Shown: positions 46,708 through 56,168, counted from the stretch's first letter. The stretch is DNA of 64,000 nt from Alpinimonas psychrophila (GCF_014137865.1 NZ_JACGWU010000001.1:496001-560000), one strand, 5' to 3'. The notes: a model not told the origin generated them from the sequence alone. Numbers and translations: made by a program.

Positions 46708-46790
46708 GCGCGGGTGGCGGAATGGCAGACGCGCTAGCTTGAGGTGCTAGTGTCCGAAAGGACGTAGGGGTTCAAGTCCCCTTTCGCGCA
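46708..46790 (+). tRNA. tRNA-Leu (anticodon GAG)
   Basis: 83 nt with acceptor GCGCGGG / TTCGCGC plus discriminator A. The anticodon loop TTGAGGT is closed by CTAGC/GCTAG, a long variable arm TGTCCGAAAGGACG is typical of tRNA-Leu, and the T loop reads GGGGTTCAAGTCCCC. The encoded end is ACA rather than CCA. Confidence 0.96.
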
Positions 46791-46821
46791 CAGGTGTGAT
46801 GTCTCAGGACATCGCGTACAG

Positions 46822-46857
46822 AGAAAACCCCGGCCCTGTGTGGGCTGGGGTTTTCTA
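46822..46857 (+). terminator. Terminator after tRNA-Leu
   Basis: AGAAAACCCC.GGCCC pairs with GGGCT.GGGGTTTTCT around TGTG, 32 nt past the tRNA 3' end. Confidence 0.85.
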
Positions 46858-47116
46858 CATTTCTGAGGCAAAGGGCTAATAAGCAAAATCTTTGCCCAGA
46901 CTGGGATGATCACCCGTTTACAACCGAGGTGGACTTCGCCGCGTATGCCGACGTCGCTAAAATGTAGTGCACTATCCTTCTTGACCACGGAATTGGGATC
47001 ATGCCACCGGCCCACCTGCATAATTTGATGCTGCAGAACAGCACGTCCACGAAACATATCCGTGCCGGACTCACGGGCAATGACGTCACCTGTCTCCTTC
47101 TGCGCGAGCTCGACCA

Positions 47117-47455
47117 GTGAAAAGCCCAAAGCCTGTCTGGCAACGGCAATGGCGCCTGCGCCTCGTTGTTGCCTGGGTGGTCGGAACAGTTGGGGTGACT
47201 GCCACCATTATTTCGATTTCACCGAGTTTAAGTTTGACATTCTCTTTTTTCGGCAATTCTTCATACGGCGTTTTTCATCTCACCACCTTTACGATCGCGG
47301 CGGTCGAGTTGGCCATCCCCATCTTCATCGCTCTCGCGATAGCAAATGCCCGTAGACGCTGGTGGCTTTGGCTCGGTTCAACCGTTATCCTCGTGCTACT
47401 ACTGCTTCTCCTGCGACCAGCTTTCGGGTCGCTAAATGTTTTCTGGTTAGGGTGA
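47117..47455 (+). CDS. Small membrane protein, function unknown
   Basis: 112 residues from a GTG start. Three hydrophobic segments (about 15-35, 50-75, 82-100) with Arg-rich turns (NARRRWWLWLG). No recognised domain. It lies between the tRNA-Leu terminator and a minus-strand repeat protein, a short stretch with little else in it. The 260 bases from 46857 to 47116 hold no supported gene. Confidence 0.5.
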   Translation: MKSPKPVWQRQWRLRLVVAWVVGTVGVTATIISISPSLSLTFSFFGNSSYGVFHLTTFTIAAVELAIPIFIALAIANARRRWWLWLGSTVILVLLLLLLRPAFGSLNVFWLG

Positions 47456-47569
47456 AATTAGGTGTAACAAACCACGCCGGCCTCAACCCGGATTTCGTTT
47501 GGACTCCACGGCGACGGCAATTTAATCGGTGAGACGTTAATCGGACCCGATGTTCGTGAGCCATTGCTG

Positions 47570-48028
47570 TCAGGCGTTGACGAGGGCTTCCTGAGCCAGT
47601 GACGCTTTCCAGCCGACGAGCTTGCGCACGGTTTCGCTCTTATCAGAGGCGAGGAGGGTCATGACGTCATCGGGCACGAAGAAGTTCACAGCAACCCAGC
47701 TGCGGACCTGTTCGCTCTTGTCGGTGCCGAGGTGGCGCAAGATGTCGCACGGCGTGCTCTCGTTGCGGGCTACACACACGCGCACACCCTCGTTTTTGTC
47801 CTTGGCCAAGTCCCACATGACATCTTCGGGTGTGTGGTACCCGAGGGCAGCACTTTCGCGAATCTTAGGGTTCTTGTCCTTGGCCATGGCGCGAATCCGC
47901 AGAATCTTGGATTCCGTGATCACGGGAGAAAGAAACTGGGCAATGGACTGGTCGCGTTTGCTCTTATCGCCCCGAAGTTCATCGAGTTGACGAAGCTGGG
48001 CTGGGGTATTGAAACGGATGCACGACAT
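47570..48028 (-). CDS. Leucine-rich-repeat-variant (LRV/HEAT-like) protein
   Basis: 152 residues with at least four units of about 24 residues ending in a DK-x-x-x-VR pattern: AKDKNPKIRESAALGYHTPE, AKDKNEGVRVCVARNESTPC, GTDKSEQVRSWVAVNFFVPD, ASDKSETVRKLVGWKASLAQ. This is the LRV/HEAT-like alpha-solenoid pattern, often used for protein binding. Partner unknown. Start ATG 48028. Confidence 0.8.
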   Translation of the reverse strand: MSCIRFNTPAQLRQLDELRGDKSKRDQSIAQFLSPVITESKILRIRAMAKDKNPKIRESAALGYHTPEDVMWDLAKDKNEGVRVCVARNESTPCDILRHLGTDKSEQVRSWVAVNFFVPDDVMTLLASDKSETVRKLVGWKASLAQEALVNA

Positions 48029-48054
48029 CCAAAAATATTACCCCCGAGTTCTCG

Positions 48055-49851
48055 TTATCGGGGGCTCGAAATGCGGCGGCGCATGAGATCAATTCGCGAC
48101 TGCAATTGCGCAACCGTTGCCGTAGCCACGGCAGGTCCCCCGCAGGTTTGACGGAGCTCGTTGTGCACCATGCCGTGCGGCGTGCTGGTCTGCTTTGACC
48201 AGAGCGAAACCAAGGAGTTGAGAAGGGTGCGCTGCTCTTTCAAACTTCGGAAAAGCGCCTGTGGGCGAACCTCGGCTACGTCATAGGACGTGGCTCCAGG
48301 TTTACTCCCCCGGGCGGATTGACGGCGTTGCCGTTGCTTGAGGAGGTCACTGATCTGGTCCGGTTCCAACAAACCCGGGATCCCAATGAAGTCGAGTTCT
48401 TCGTCACTGCCCGATTCGGCGTACGCGCCAAACTCGTCACCCTGAAAAAGGGCTCGGTCAAAGTTCGCATCCGACCCGAGAGCGGCAAACTCAAATTCTT
48501 GTTCGAGAGCCTCGCTGGCCTTGTCATCACGCTCGGCCTGTTCCATGAGGTTGGCCTCGGGATAATCGGCGTCCTCCCCCGGCTTCAGGCGTCGCTCAAG
48601 AGCGTGATCACGCTGCACTTCGAGTTCCGTGGACAGCGCCAGAAGCGACGGCACGTTGGGGACAAAAACGGTGGCGGTCTCTCCGCGGCGGCGTGCCCGC
48701 ACGAAACGTCCGATGGCTTGGGCGAAGTAGAGGGGGGTTGCCGCGCTGGTGGCGTAGACACCGACTGCTAAACGAGGAACGTCCACTCCCTCCGACACCA
48801 TGCGAACGGCGACCATCCAGCGACGATTCGAGGCCGAGAACGTGTCGATGCGCTCCGAGGATCCGGGTTCGTCCGAGAGGACCAGCGTCACCTCTTCGCC
48901 GGAGATTGTCTGCAGAATGGCGGCATAGGCGCGCGCGGCATCTTGATCAGTTGCGATGACCAGACCCGCGGCATCCGGAATGCTATGACGTACTTCGGTC
49001 AGACGCCGATTGGCGGCCTGCAAGACCTGCGGGATCCAGTCGCCTGCGGGATCCAGAGCAGTGCGCCACGCTTGCGCCGTGATGTCCTTGGTGTTGTCTT
49101 GACCAAGCCGGGCTTCCATCTCATCGCCGGCACGGGTACGCCAGCGCATGGCCCCGGCATAAACCATGAAGATGACCGGCCGCACAACGCCGTCACTGAG
49201 GGCGCGGGAGTAGCCGTAGTCGTAATCGGTTTGTGACACGAGAACGCCGTCGCGGTCGGGCAGGTACGCCACGAAGGGGATGGGAGCGGTGTCGGAGCGA
49301 AAGGGAGTACCGGTGAGCGAGAGTCGGCGCGTGGCACGATCAAAGGCCTCGCGAATCGCGTCCCCCCAACTGAGGGCGTCTCCCCCATGATGAATCTCGT
49401 CGAGGATAACCAGAGTGCGGGAGGACGCGGTGAGGTCACGGTGCACATGGGCCTTGGTGGCGACCTGCGCGTAGGTCACGGCAACGCCGTGATACTGGCG
49501 GGCATGGCGCTTTTGGGAGTTCGTGAAGCCGGGGTCGAGCCGGATGCCGACGCGGTGCGCCGCTTCAGCCCATTGATTCTTGAGATGCTCGGTGGGCGTA
49601 ACCACCGTGATGCGGTCGATGATGCGCCGGCGCAGGAGCTCGCTGGCCAGACGCAGGGCAAACGTGGTCTTGCCGGCACCAGGGGTTGCCGCGGCGAGGA
49701 AATCCTTGGGTTCGGTGGCGAAGTACACCTCGAGGGCTTCCACCTGCCACGCCCGCAATTTCTCGGCGGTACCGCGGGCGGCGCGATCCGGAAAGGAAGG
49801 AGAGAGGTGTTCGGCGGCGGCGGTTCCAAAGCTCGTCGATTCACCCGTCAT
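48055..49851 (-). CDS. DEAD/DEAH-box helicase (SF2, restriction-like)
   Basis: 598 residues. Walker A AATPGAGKTTFALRLASELL (about 53-72), DEIHHGGDALSWGDA (motif II), LSLTGTPFRSD (III), and QAIGRFVRARRRGET (VI). It has the layout of actinobacterial UvrB/Res-III-type helicases with a C-terminal charged tail. No methylase, nuclease or phage-defence partner is adjacent, so a housekeeping DNA or RNA role is more likely than restriction. Confidence 0.92.
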   Translation of the reverse strand: MTGESTSFGTAAAEHLSPSFPDRAARGTAEKLRAWQVEALEVYFATEPKDFLAAATPGAGKTTFALRLASELLRRRIIDRITVVTPTEHLKNQWAEAAHRVGIRLDPGFTNSQKRHARQYHGVAVTYAQVATKAHVHRDLTASSRTLVILDEIHHGGDALSWGDAIREAFDRATRRLSLTGTPFRSDTAPIPFVAYLPDRDGVLVSQTDYDYGYSRALSDGVVRPVIFMVYAGAMRWRTRAGDEMEARLGQDNTKDITAQAWRTALDPAGDWIPQVLQAANRRLTEVRHSIPDAAGLVIATDQDAARAYAAILQTISGEEVTLVLSDEPGSSERIDTFSASNRRWMVAVRMVSEGVDVPRLAVGVYATSAATPLYFAQAIGRFVRARRRGETATVFVPNVPSLLALSTELEVQRDHALERRLKPGEDADYPEANLMEQAERDDKASEALEQEFEFAALGSDANFDRALFQGDEFGAYAESGSDEELDFIGIPGLLEPDQISDLLKQRQRRQSARGSKPGATSYDVAEVRPQALFRSLKEQRTLLNSLVSLWSKQTSTPHGMVHNELRQTCGGPAVATATVAQLQSRIDLMRRRISSPR

Positions 49852-49873
49852 GATGATTCAATTTTACTAGGCG

Positions 49874-51094
49874 TTAGAACAATTCACCGGCGTGCGTCAG
49901 CCGCCATCCGGCCCCGGGGTCATCCAGTGCCACGGTGAGATCAAGCGGGATCGACAGTGACTCGGTGCCAACGGATATTTCGAGGGTGCCGACAACGGTG
50001 CCGATTCCCCCGGAACCGACCCGGGAAACAACTGGCGTCACGATGATGGGGGTATCGCCAAATACAACGCGGGTCAAGGACTCCTGGGAGGCAATATCAG
50101 CGGATGCACCCCAGGCGGTCACCGCGGAGCCGAAGGTTTGACCGTCTGTCGTGACGGTGACCTCGTGAAAGCTCGCGCGAACGGAAGCCAGGAGGGCCGT
50201 CACGGAATCTCGCAACTGTGCGTGCGTTTCGGCCCCGAGCGTGACCCCAATCACGTGCACGCTCTGGGTGCCCACCTGGAGGACTGCCGAATAGAGCAGC
50301 GTTGCGCCGGCATCAAGGGTGGTGCCGGTTTTGATACCGTTGACTCCCTCGGTACCCAAAAGTTGATTGCCGTTGCGGATGGCCCCAATCTCGGGAATAT
50401 CGGCGGTTTGAGTGCCAACAATCTCGGCCAAAGAAGGGCTTGCCATGACAAGGGAACCAATGGTCAGCATGTCGGCGGGAGTGCTGCGACTTCCCGAGGA
50501 GATCCCGCTGGCATCGTCGACGACTGTGTCAGTAAGCCCCCGCGTGGCCAGCCACGTGTTCGCCGCCACGAGGTAGGAGTCGAAAGAGCCATACGCCCAG
50601 GTCGCGAGAGAAACAGCATAGTTATTCGCAGACACCATGAGCATCACCGTGAGGGCCTGCTTCTGCGTGAGTTGCATGCCGTTAGTCACGACTTCAAACG
50701 AGCCCAACTCCGCCTGCGTCTGTTGCAGAATCTGAACATCCGTTTGGGTAAACGTAATGGTGGGGCCAGGGTCGGCGGCATCCGCGAGGGGCTTGGCGTC
50801 GAGGATGACGAGAGCCGTGATGACCTTGGTGATGCTGGCGATGGGGACCTGCTCTTGTGGACCATCGGTAGCCAAAGTGCCGAACCCCTCGGCGGCAATC
50901 GCACTTTCGCCGTAACCGGGGAGCGTCAATACTGCGGCGGGCTGCGTGAGCGCCGGAGCATCCAGCAGGGTGACCGCGGCTGCGGGAAGTGGGGCGACAA
51001 GGGTGGTGACGGCAAAGATAACAGCGAGCAACATGGCGGATGCCGTGCCAAAGACGACCTGCCGGCGGCGGCGGAACACGGCGGGAGAGGGCAT
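49874..51094 (-). CDS. D-alanyl-D-alanine carboxypeptidase (DacA-like, class C PBP)
   Basis: 406 residues. An N-terminal signal or anchor (about 14-40), then the serine transpeptidase-like motifs SITK (Ser87-Lys90), SANN (SxN, Ser155-Asn157) and KTGT (Lys255-Gly257). It trims D-Ala from peptidoglycan stem peptides outside the membrane. A long C-terminal domain after about residue 290 is typical of PBP5-like enzymes. Confidence 0.94.
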   Translation of the reverse strand: MPSPAVFRRRRQVVFGTASAMLLAVIFAVTTLVAPLPAAAVTLLDAPALTQPAAVLTLPGYGESAIAAEGFGTLATDGPQEQVPIASITKVITALVILDAKPLADAADPGPTITFTQTDVQILQQTQAELGSFEVVTNGMQLTQKQALTVMLMVSANNYAVSLATWAYGSFDSYLVAANTWLATRGLTDTVVDDASGISSGSRSTPADMLTIGSLVMASPSLAEIVGTQTADIPEIGAIRNGNQLLGTEGVNGIKTGTTLDAGATLLYSAVLQVGTQSVHVIGVTLGAETHAQLRDSVTALLASVRASFHEVTVTTDGQTFGSAVTAWGASADIASQESLTRVVFGDTPIIVTPVVSRVGSGGIGTVVGTLEISVGTESLSIPLDLTVALDDPGAGWRLTHAGELF

Positions 51095-51114
51095 TTGACC
51101 AAGCGTAGTCGGGA

Positions 51115-51921
51115 CTATTGCTGCAGGGCGTATAACGCGACGGCGCTCGCCGAAGCCACGTTCAATGAATCGATACCGTGCAACATGGGGATGGTCACAA
51201 TGGTGTCGGCGGCCTCTAGGGCCGTGCGACTGAGGCCGTCCCCCTCTGTGCCCAGAACAAGGGCAACACGTTCGGGAGCGTGTGCGGCGAAATCGCGCAG
51301 ACTGACGGCGTCATCGGCTAACGCGAGGGCAGCAACGTGGAAACCCGCATCGGCCAAGAGCGTGCGCGCCTCGGGCCACTCGGGCAACCGGGTCCACGGC
51401 ACCTGAAGCACCGTGCCCATGCTCACTCGAACGCTGCGGCGGTAGAGCGGATCGGCGCACCGGGGGGTGACAAAGACGGCGTCGGCCCCCAGACCCGCAA
51501 CCGCACGAAAAATGGCCCCCACATTGGTGTGGTCGACGATGTCCTCGAGAATGACGACGCGTTTGGCGTTCGCCAGCAATGCAGCAGGATCGGGAAGGGG
51601 CGGCCGATGCATGGAGGCGAGGGCGCCGCGGTGCAGGTTGTATCCCGTGAGGCTCTCCAAGAGCTTGCTCTCCCCCACATAGATCGTGCAGTCCTCAAAA
51701 CCTTCAACCAAAGGTTCAAGGTCTGGCAGCCACTGTTCCTGCAGGAGTACGGAGCGCGGACGATGGCCGGCCGCTAACGCACGCTGGATGACTTTCGTCG
51801 ATTCCGCGATGTAGAGGCCCCGTGCTGGTTCGCTCATGCGGCGCAGAACGGCATCCGTCAGACGATTGTAATCAGCCAATCCGTCGGCAGTGAGATCTTC
51901 GATGTGAACGATAGTGGCCAT
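51115..51921 (-). CDS. TrmH/SpoU-family RNA 2'-O-methyltransferase
   Basis: 268 residues with the SPOUT knot motifs: motif 1 DHTNVGAIFRAVAGLGADAV, motif 2 LVLGTEGDGLS, motif 3 IPMLHGIDSLNVASASAVAL. An N-terminal L30e-like substrate-binding domain (about 1-100) precedes them. It methylates a tRNA or rRNA ribose; the target is not deducible. It is 20 nt from the carboxypeptidase gene. Confidence 0.93.
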   Translation of the reverse strand: MATIVHIEDLTADGLADYNRLTDAVLRRMSEPARGLYIAESTKVIQRALAAGHRPRSVLLQEQWLPDLEPLVEGFEDCTIYVGESKLLESLTGYNLHRGALASMHRPPLPDPAALLANAKRVVILEDIVDHTNVGAIFRAVAGLGADAVFVTPRCADPLYRRSVRVSMGTVLQVPWTRLPEWPEARTLLADAGFHVAALALADDAVSLRDFAAHAPERVALVLGTEGDGLSRTALEAADTIVTIPMLHGIDSLNVASASAVALYALQQ

Positions 51922-51981
51922 CCCCCCAGTTTGTCAGTGAACTGAAACATGCACGAAACGCGTGCCCTTTAGGCTCGGCCT

Positions 51982-52848
51982 ATGGCCGCGGTGCTCACGA
52001 GCGAAGTGTATGTCGAGGGACTAGATTCCCTCGTCGAAATTTTGGCGGGCAAACGCGTGGCGGTTCTTACGGGTGCCGGGGTCAGTACTGACTCGGGAAT
52101 CCCCGACTATCGAGGACAAGGTGCGTCCAAGCGCACGCCCATGAACATCTCCAGTTTTCTGAACAGCGAGACCTCGCGTCAGCGCTATTGGGCCGGAGCG
52201 CACATTGGCTGGCGCACATTCTCAGATGCCGAACCAAATGGTGGCCATATCGCCCTAGCGGCGATGGAGCAGGCCGGCATTATCGAGGGTGTCATCAGCC
52301 AAAATGTGGATGGGTTACATCGCCGTGCTGGGTCCTCGCACGTTGTCGACCTGCATGGAAGTCTTGACCGAGTGCGATGTTTGGACTGCGGCCAAATGTT
52401 TGACCGCACCGGCGTTGAGCGCCAACTTCAAGAGCGCAACCCGTGGCTCGACCTTGCCGACAGCGTCACGCTAGCCCCCGATGGTGACGTGGAGGTTCGA
52501 GAATTCGAGCGCATCGTCGTGCCGCACTGCACCGTGTGCCTCGGAACGTTGAAGCCGGATGTCGTATTTTTCGGTGAATTCGTGCCGCCTAAGACATACG
52601 CGTCAGCGGCTTCCTTGGTTAAGCGCGCCGACGCTCTGTTGATCGCGGGATCCTCGCTCACCGTGAATTCTGGGATTCGCTTGCTCGAACAAGCGCGTCG
52701 CAGGCGCCTCCCCATTGTGATCGTGAACCGCGGAGAAACCAAGGGCGATCAGCGTTCAGTGTTGAAGCTTTCCGCCGGCACGAGTGACGTCTTGGCCCAG
52801 CTAGCCCTTCGCTTGGGCGTCGGCGACCTCTACGAGGACATCGAGTAG
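51982..52848 (+). CDS. NAD-dependent protein deacylase, Sir2 family
   Basis: 288 residues. The Rossmann signature GAGVSTDSGIPDYRG lies at residues 31-45, catalytic His in VVDLHGSL after SQNVDGLHRRAGS, and a zinc site with CLDCGQMF and CTVCLG. Removes acyl groups from lysines using NAD. Its last 48 nt overlap the 3' end of the convergent glycosyltransferase gene. Confidence 0.96.
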   Translation: MAAVLTSEVYVEGLDSLVEILAGKRVAVLTGAGVSTDSGIPDYRGQGASKRTPMNISSFLNSETSRQRYWAGAHIGWRTFSDAEPNGGHIALAAMEQAGIIEGVISQNVDGLHRRAGSSHVVDLHGSLDRVRCLDCGQMFDRTGVERQLQERNPWLDLADSVTLAPDGDVEVREFERIVVPHCTVCLGTLKPDVVFFGEFVPPKTYASAASLVKRADALLIAGSSLTVNSGIRLLEQARRRRLPIVIVNRGETKGDQRSVLKLSAGTSDVLAQLALRLGVGDLYEDIE

Positions 52849-53910
52849 TTTTTTCGCAGACACGGGCCAGCTGAACGCCGCCGCTTGTGTCAAAGAGGCG
52901 TGGGATGCGCGGCTCCACGATCTATCCTCCTCAAGGGTGCGAATCGCTGAGGCAAACCCGGCAGCATCTCGTGGGGTGACGTAGCGGGCCGCTGCTCCCC
53001 CAATTTCGTGAAAAATCTCGATGTCACTGACGACTACCGGTGTTCCCAAGGCCATTGCCTCCACGAGAGGAATCCCAAAGCCTTCATCCAGGGAAGCGGA
53101 AACCAGTGCCGTGGCGGTGCGCAGCGTGGCCTGATAGTCCTCTTCGGAGGTGCCGTTGTGAAATATGAGTCGCCCGGTTGGCGCAATGGCCTGAAGACGT
53201 GTTTTGTCGGCTTCAGACACTCTGCTCAGGAGGTGTAAGTCGTATTCCGGTAACAGGTCCATGGCTCGCACGAGGGTTTCGACGTTCTTGTAGGGCATGA
53301 ACGATCCCATGTAGATCAGGGACTTTGTGCGGGTAACAGGATCGCGAAAGGATGTGGCTCCAGACGCGACGGCGGCAGTGTCGGCGGCGTTCGGTACGAC
53401 GTAGACGGGCTTGCGGGTGAGGTGATGTTCGGCGATCAATGTCGCGGTGGTGTTTGAGACCGCCACGATGGCGTCGGCGCCGTTCAGCAACAAGCGTTGC
53501 GGCCACCAGGCGAGGTGGTACAGGCGCCACAGGAGGCGCACGGGCCATGACAGCGATGTTGGAGGCTTGGGGTGCCGGTAGTAAATGAGGTCGTGCACAG
53601 TGAGAACCAGCGGATACCGGCGACCGCGTGAGCCCATTGTCTGCATGGGGCTGAAGACGATGTCGGGGCCGAAGGCGTTGATCTGGTGGGCCACGATCAT
53701 CTCGCGGGCACTGGTCGGCGCCGAGATGAGCTTCCATGGCACAGCGGGGAGCAGGGCGAGCTGAGCTGGGTCATGGATGAGCATGGTGACGGTGTGCTCC
53801 CCCGTTTCCGCGGTAATAGCCGCCAACTCTTCAACGAGCCGAGCGCTGAAGCGCGAGATTCCATCGTGATGGTCGGTACGCACGTAACGGCAGTCAAAGA
53901 AAATCTTCAT
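52801..53910 (-). CDS. Glycosyltransferase, GT4 family
   Basis: 369 residues, GT-B fold. The C-terminal donor-binding part has KSLIYMGSFMPYKNVETLVR and the EDYQATLRTATALVSASLDEGFG region, with EGFGIPLVEAMALGTPVVVS as the EX7E signature. It adds a sugar to a lipid or glycan; acceptor unknown. The ATG overlaps the hydrolase stop by 4 nt. The 3' end overlaps the sirtuin gene in the antisense direction. Confidence 0.93.
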   Translation of the reverse strand: MKIFFDCRYVRTDHHDGISRFSARLVEELAAITAETGEHTVTMLIHDPAQLALLPAVPWKLISAPTSAREMIVAHQINAFGPDIVFSPMQTMGSRGRRYPLVLTVHDLIYYRHPKPPTSLSWPVRLLWRLYHLAWWPQRLLLNGADAIVAVSNTTATLIAEHHLTRKPVYVVPNAADTAAVASGATSFRDPVTRTKSLIYMGSFMPYKNVETLVRAMDLLPEYDLHLLSRVSEADKTRLQAIAPTGRLIFHNGTSEEDYQATLRTATALVSASLDEGFGIPLVEAMALGTPVVVSDIEIFHEIGGAAARYVTPRDAAGFASAIRTLEEDRSWSRASHASLTQAAAFSWPVSAKKLLDVLVEVADAQAKG

Positions 53911-54857
53911 GGCGTGCGGGTTGTCGCGGAGGTCGCCTGCCGGGGTGGTAGCCCCAGAAAGGATCGAATGTTGTGGGCAGCGAAATCCGGGGCTTCGTAG
54001 TGAACGAGATGGCCGACGCCCTTGACAACTTCGAGGCGGGCTCCCGTGAGGCGTGAAGCGAGGGCTTTTTGCTCGGGAAGAGCGGTGATGTCGTCTCGAT
54101 CAGCCACCAAAAGCAAAAACGCCACCGGATCTTTGCGCGCATTGATGGCATCCACGAACTGGTTGACGTCGTTGTTCACGGATGTCTCGAAAGCCTCGAG
54201 AACGGATGCCCGGCTCACAAAATCGCTGAAGTACGAGTCGTGCTGCTCATGGATCCAGGTGCGCAGCTCTGGGTCCTTGGTCTTGGCCATCGTGACGCTC
54301 ATGATGCGCACGATGGCGGTGTTCTTCAGGAGCGCGAATCCGGCTTTCTCCGGCAGGACCGCCGCGGCCTTGTAATACAGCACGGCGAGACGCGTCATGA
54401 AACCGTTGGGTCCCTTGAGCGCGTTGACCGCAATCGGGTTGATCAAGACGGCCTGATGTGCCGGCAGCCCCCCGGCCAGCGCTGCAGCGACGACGATGGA
54501 GCCAAAAGAGTGGCCCAGAATCACGCTGTGAGGGTGTGCCGACGGGACCGTCACAGCTGCGTAGAAATCTTGCAACCACAGGGAGTATGCCTGGATATCA
54601 CTAACGCCGGGTAAGGCATCCGAAGCGCCGAAGCCTGGAAGGTCCGGGATAATCACTCGGACGTCGCCGCCCAGTTCGGCCACAATGGGTTCGAGGCCGT
54701 GATGATCGCCGCGGAATCCGTGAATCATGACGATGGTCTTCGAGGCGTCGGGTTGACCGTATTGCCAAAAGTGTGTGGTGACGCCCCTGACGCCCACGGT
54801 GTGCTCGTTCACGGGGATAACGGCCAGCTTGGCGGCGAACGGGGAGAAGGGACTCAT
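53907..54857 (-). CDS. Alpha/beta hydrolase
   Basis: 316 residues. MIHGFRGDHHGLEPIVAEL forms the oxyanion region, GHSFGSIVVAAALAGG the nucleophile elbow (Ser about 118), LLLVADRDDITALPEQ the acid, and VKGVGHLVHYEAPD the catalytic His. Substrate unknown. Upstream of and coupled with the GT4 gene, so a shared lipid or glycolipid step is possible. Confidence 0.92.
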   Translation of the reverse strand: MSPFSPFAAKLAVIPVNEHTVGVRGVTTHFWQYGQPDASKTIVMIHGFRGDHHGLEPIVAELGGDVRVIIPDLPGFGASDALPGVSDIQAYSLWLQDFYAAVTVPSAHPHSVILGHSFGSIVVAAALAGGLPAHQAVLINPIAVNALKGPNGFMTRLAVLYYKAAAVLPEKAGFALLKNTAIVRIMSVTMAKTKDPELRTWIHEQHDSYFSDFVSRASVLEAFETSVNNDVNQFVDAINARKDPVAFLLLVADRDDITALPEQKALASRLTGARLEVVKGVGHLVHYEAPDFAAHNIRSFLGLPPRQATSATTRTP

Positions 54858-54926
54858 GGTGGCTAAAGTCTACGGCTCACGGCGCACAGGGCCCGAGATG
54901 TCGGGGGCCGCCTCTAGAGTGAAGGG

Positions 54927-55628
54927 GTGACTGACTCGAAACTGCCCGAATGGGCCAATGTCCTAGCCGTCTTTGATACCGAAACAACCGGCATCGCAAC
55001 GGAGACCACCCGCATCGTGAGTGCGCATGTCAGTGTGCTGACCCCCGATGGCGAGAGTACTCAGGGGCGTGATTGGCTGATTGATTGTGGCATCGAGATC
55101 CCCGCCCAGGCGACCGCCGTTCACGGCATTACGACCGAACGAATGCGGGCAGAGGGTGCCCCCGCTCCCGACAGCATTTTCGAGATTTTGACACTGCTGC
55201 AAGGGTATTTCGACGCGGGCGTCCCCGTTGTCGCGTACAACGCCTCCTATGATTTCTCGATTCTTGATCGTGAAGCGAAACGGTACGGCTTAGACACAAT
55301 TGCGTCGGTGAAGCCCGTCATCGATCCTCTCGTCATCGACAAGCAGGTCGATAAGTATCGCAAAGGCAAGCGCACCCTCGAGGCGGCGTCGGCCTACTAC
55401 GGTGTTTCTCTCGAAGGAGCCCACGATGCTGCAGTGGACGCAATTGCAGCCGGCCGTGTCGCGCAAGCTATCGGCCGCAAATACGCCACGGAGCTCAACA
55501 TGAGCGCTAACGATTTACATGATGCTCAGGTCACGTGGGCGGCTGCTCAGGCGGCAAGCTACGCCGAGTGGCGTCGCGGCCAGGGCCTCGCTGTTTTCCC
55601 GGGAGATGGTCTTTGGCCCGTCCGCTAA
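54927..55628 (+). CDS. DEDDh 3'-5' exonuclease (DnaQ-like)
   Basis: 233 residues with the exonuclease motifs: VFDTETTG (Exo I), VVAYNASYDFSILDREAKRY (Exo II), and GAHDAAVDAIAAGRVAQAIG (Exo III with catalytic His and Asp). This is the stand-alone epsilon-like group of actinobacteria. GTG start at 54927. A bidirectional terminator separates it from rpmE2. Confidence 0.93.
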   Translation: MTDSKLPEWANVLAVFDTETTGIATETTRIVSAHVSVLTPDGESTQGRDWLIDCGIEIPAQATAVHGITTERMRAEGAPAPDSIFEILTLLQGYFDAGVPVVAYNASYDFSILDREAKRYGLDTIASVKPVIDPLVIDKQVDKYRKGKRTLEAASAYYGVSLEGAHDAAVDAIAAGRVAQAIGRKYATELNMSANDLHDAQVTWAAAQAASYAEWRRGQGLAVFPGDGLWPVR

Positions 55629-55654
55629 GGCGATTTTTCGGGAGTAGAGGCAAT

Positions 55655-55691
55655 AAAAAAAAGTGGTCAGCTGATGCTGACCACTTTTTTT
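55655..55691. terminator. Bidirectional terminator
   Basis: A run of A's, then GTGGTCAGC-TGAT-GCTGACCAC, then a run of T's. The perfect 9-bp stem with A and T tracts serves both the exonuclease gene (+) and rpmE2 (-). Confidence 0.93.
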
Positions 55692-55716
55692 GTGAAAACT
55701 AAAGAGAAGTGTCGAA

Positions 55717-55968
55717 TTACGCGCCGAAGCCCTTGAAGCGCTGGTTGAACTTCTCGACACGACCGGCGGAGTCCATGATGCGCTGCTTGCCCGTGTAGAA
55801 CGGGTGCGAGGCGCTGGAGATCTCAACGTCGATGATGGGGTACGTGTTGCCGTCGGTCCACTCGATCGTCTTGCTGCTCGTGACGGTCGAGCGCGTGAGG
55901 AACGATTCGTCTGAAGCGAGGTCGTGAAAAACGACGGCGGCGTATGTGGGGTGAATGTCAGACTTCAT
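55717..55968 (-). CDS. rpmE2: Ribosomal protein bL31 type B (zinc-independent)
   Basis: 83 residues: [52 protein letters not shown]. The Cys-x-x-Cys of the zinc form is absent, so this is the C-minus paralogue normally used under zinc limitation. A strong AAAGGAATTCC ribosome site precedes ATG. No clear Zur box was seen upstream. Confidence 0.97.
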   Translation of the reverse strand: MKSDIHPTYAAVVFHDLASDESFLTRSTVTSSKTIEWTDGNTYPIIDVEISSASHPFYTGKQRIMDSAGRVEKFNQRFKGFGA

Positions 55969-56168
55969 CAGGAATTCCTTTGAGTGATAATGCGTGGTTA
56001 TGTGTGGTGAGAACTCTCACGCACGAAGCTTTCGGCACGAACATACTAGCTACGATGCCGACTTATAACTATAACAGACGGGCAGGCATGCTCAGGGCGT
56101 TGCTGTGGGCCTCATCGCGTTGGGCCTCATCGTGTTGAGCCTCAGCGCCGGTGACGAGAAAGCAGGGA

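Noticed and set aside
46734-47129. Minus-strand frame reading across tRNA-Leu
   Set aside because: Part of it is the antisense of the tRNA and its terminator, a common false gene.
48055-49851. Restriction or phage-defence helicase
   Set aside because: No nuclease, methylase or other defence gene nearby; flanked by housekeeping genes.
50138-51406. Long open frame antisense to dacA and the TrmH-like gene
   Set aside because: Shadow of two well-supported genes; rich in Gly, Arg and His without domain.
55981-56010. Zur box before rpmE2 (TGATAATGCGTGGTTATG)
   Set aside because: One half resembles a Zur half-site, but the second half does not mirror it, and the site lies just ahead of the ribosome-binding region, an unusual place.
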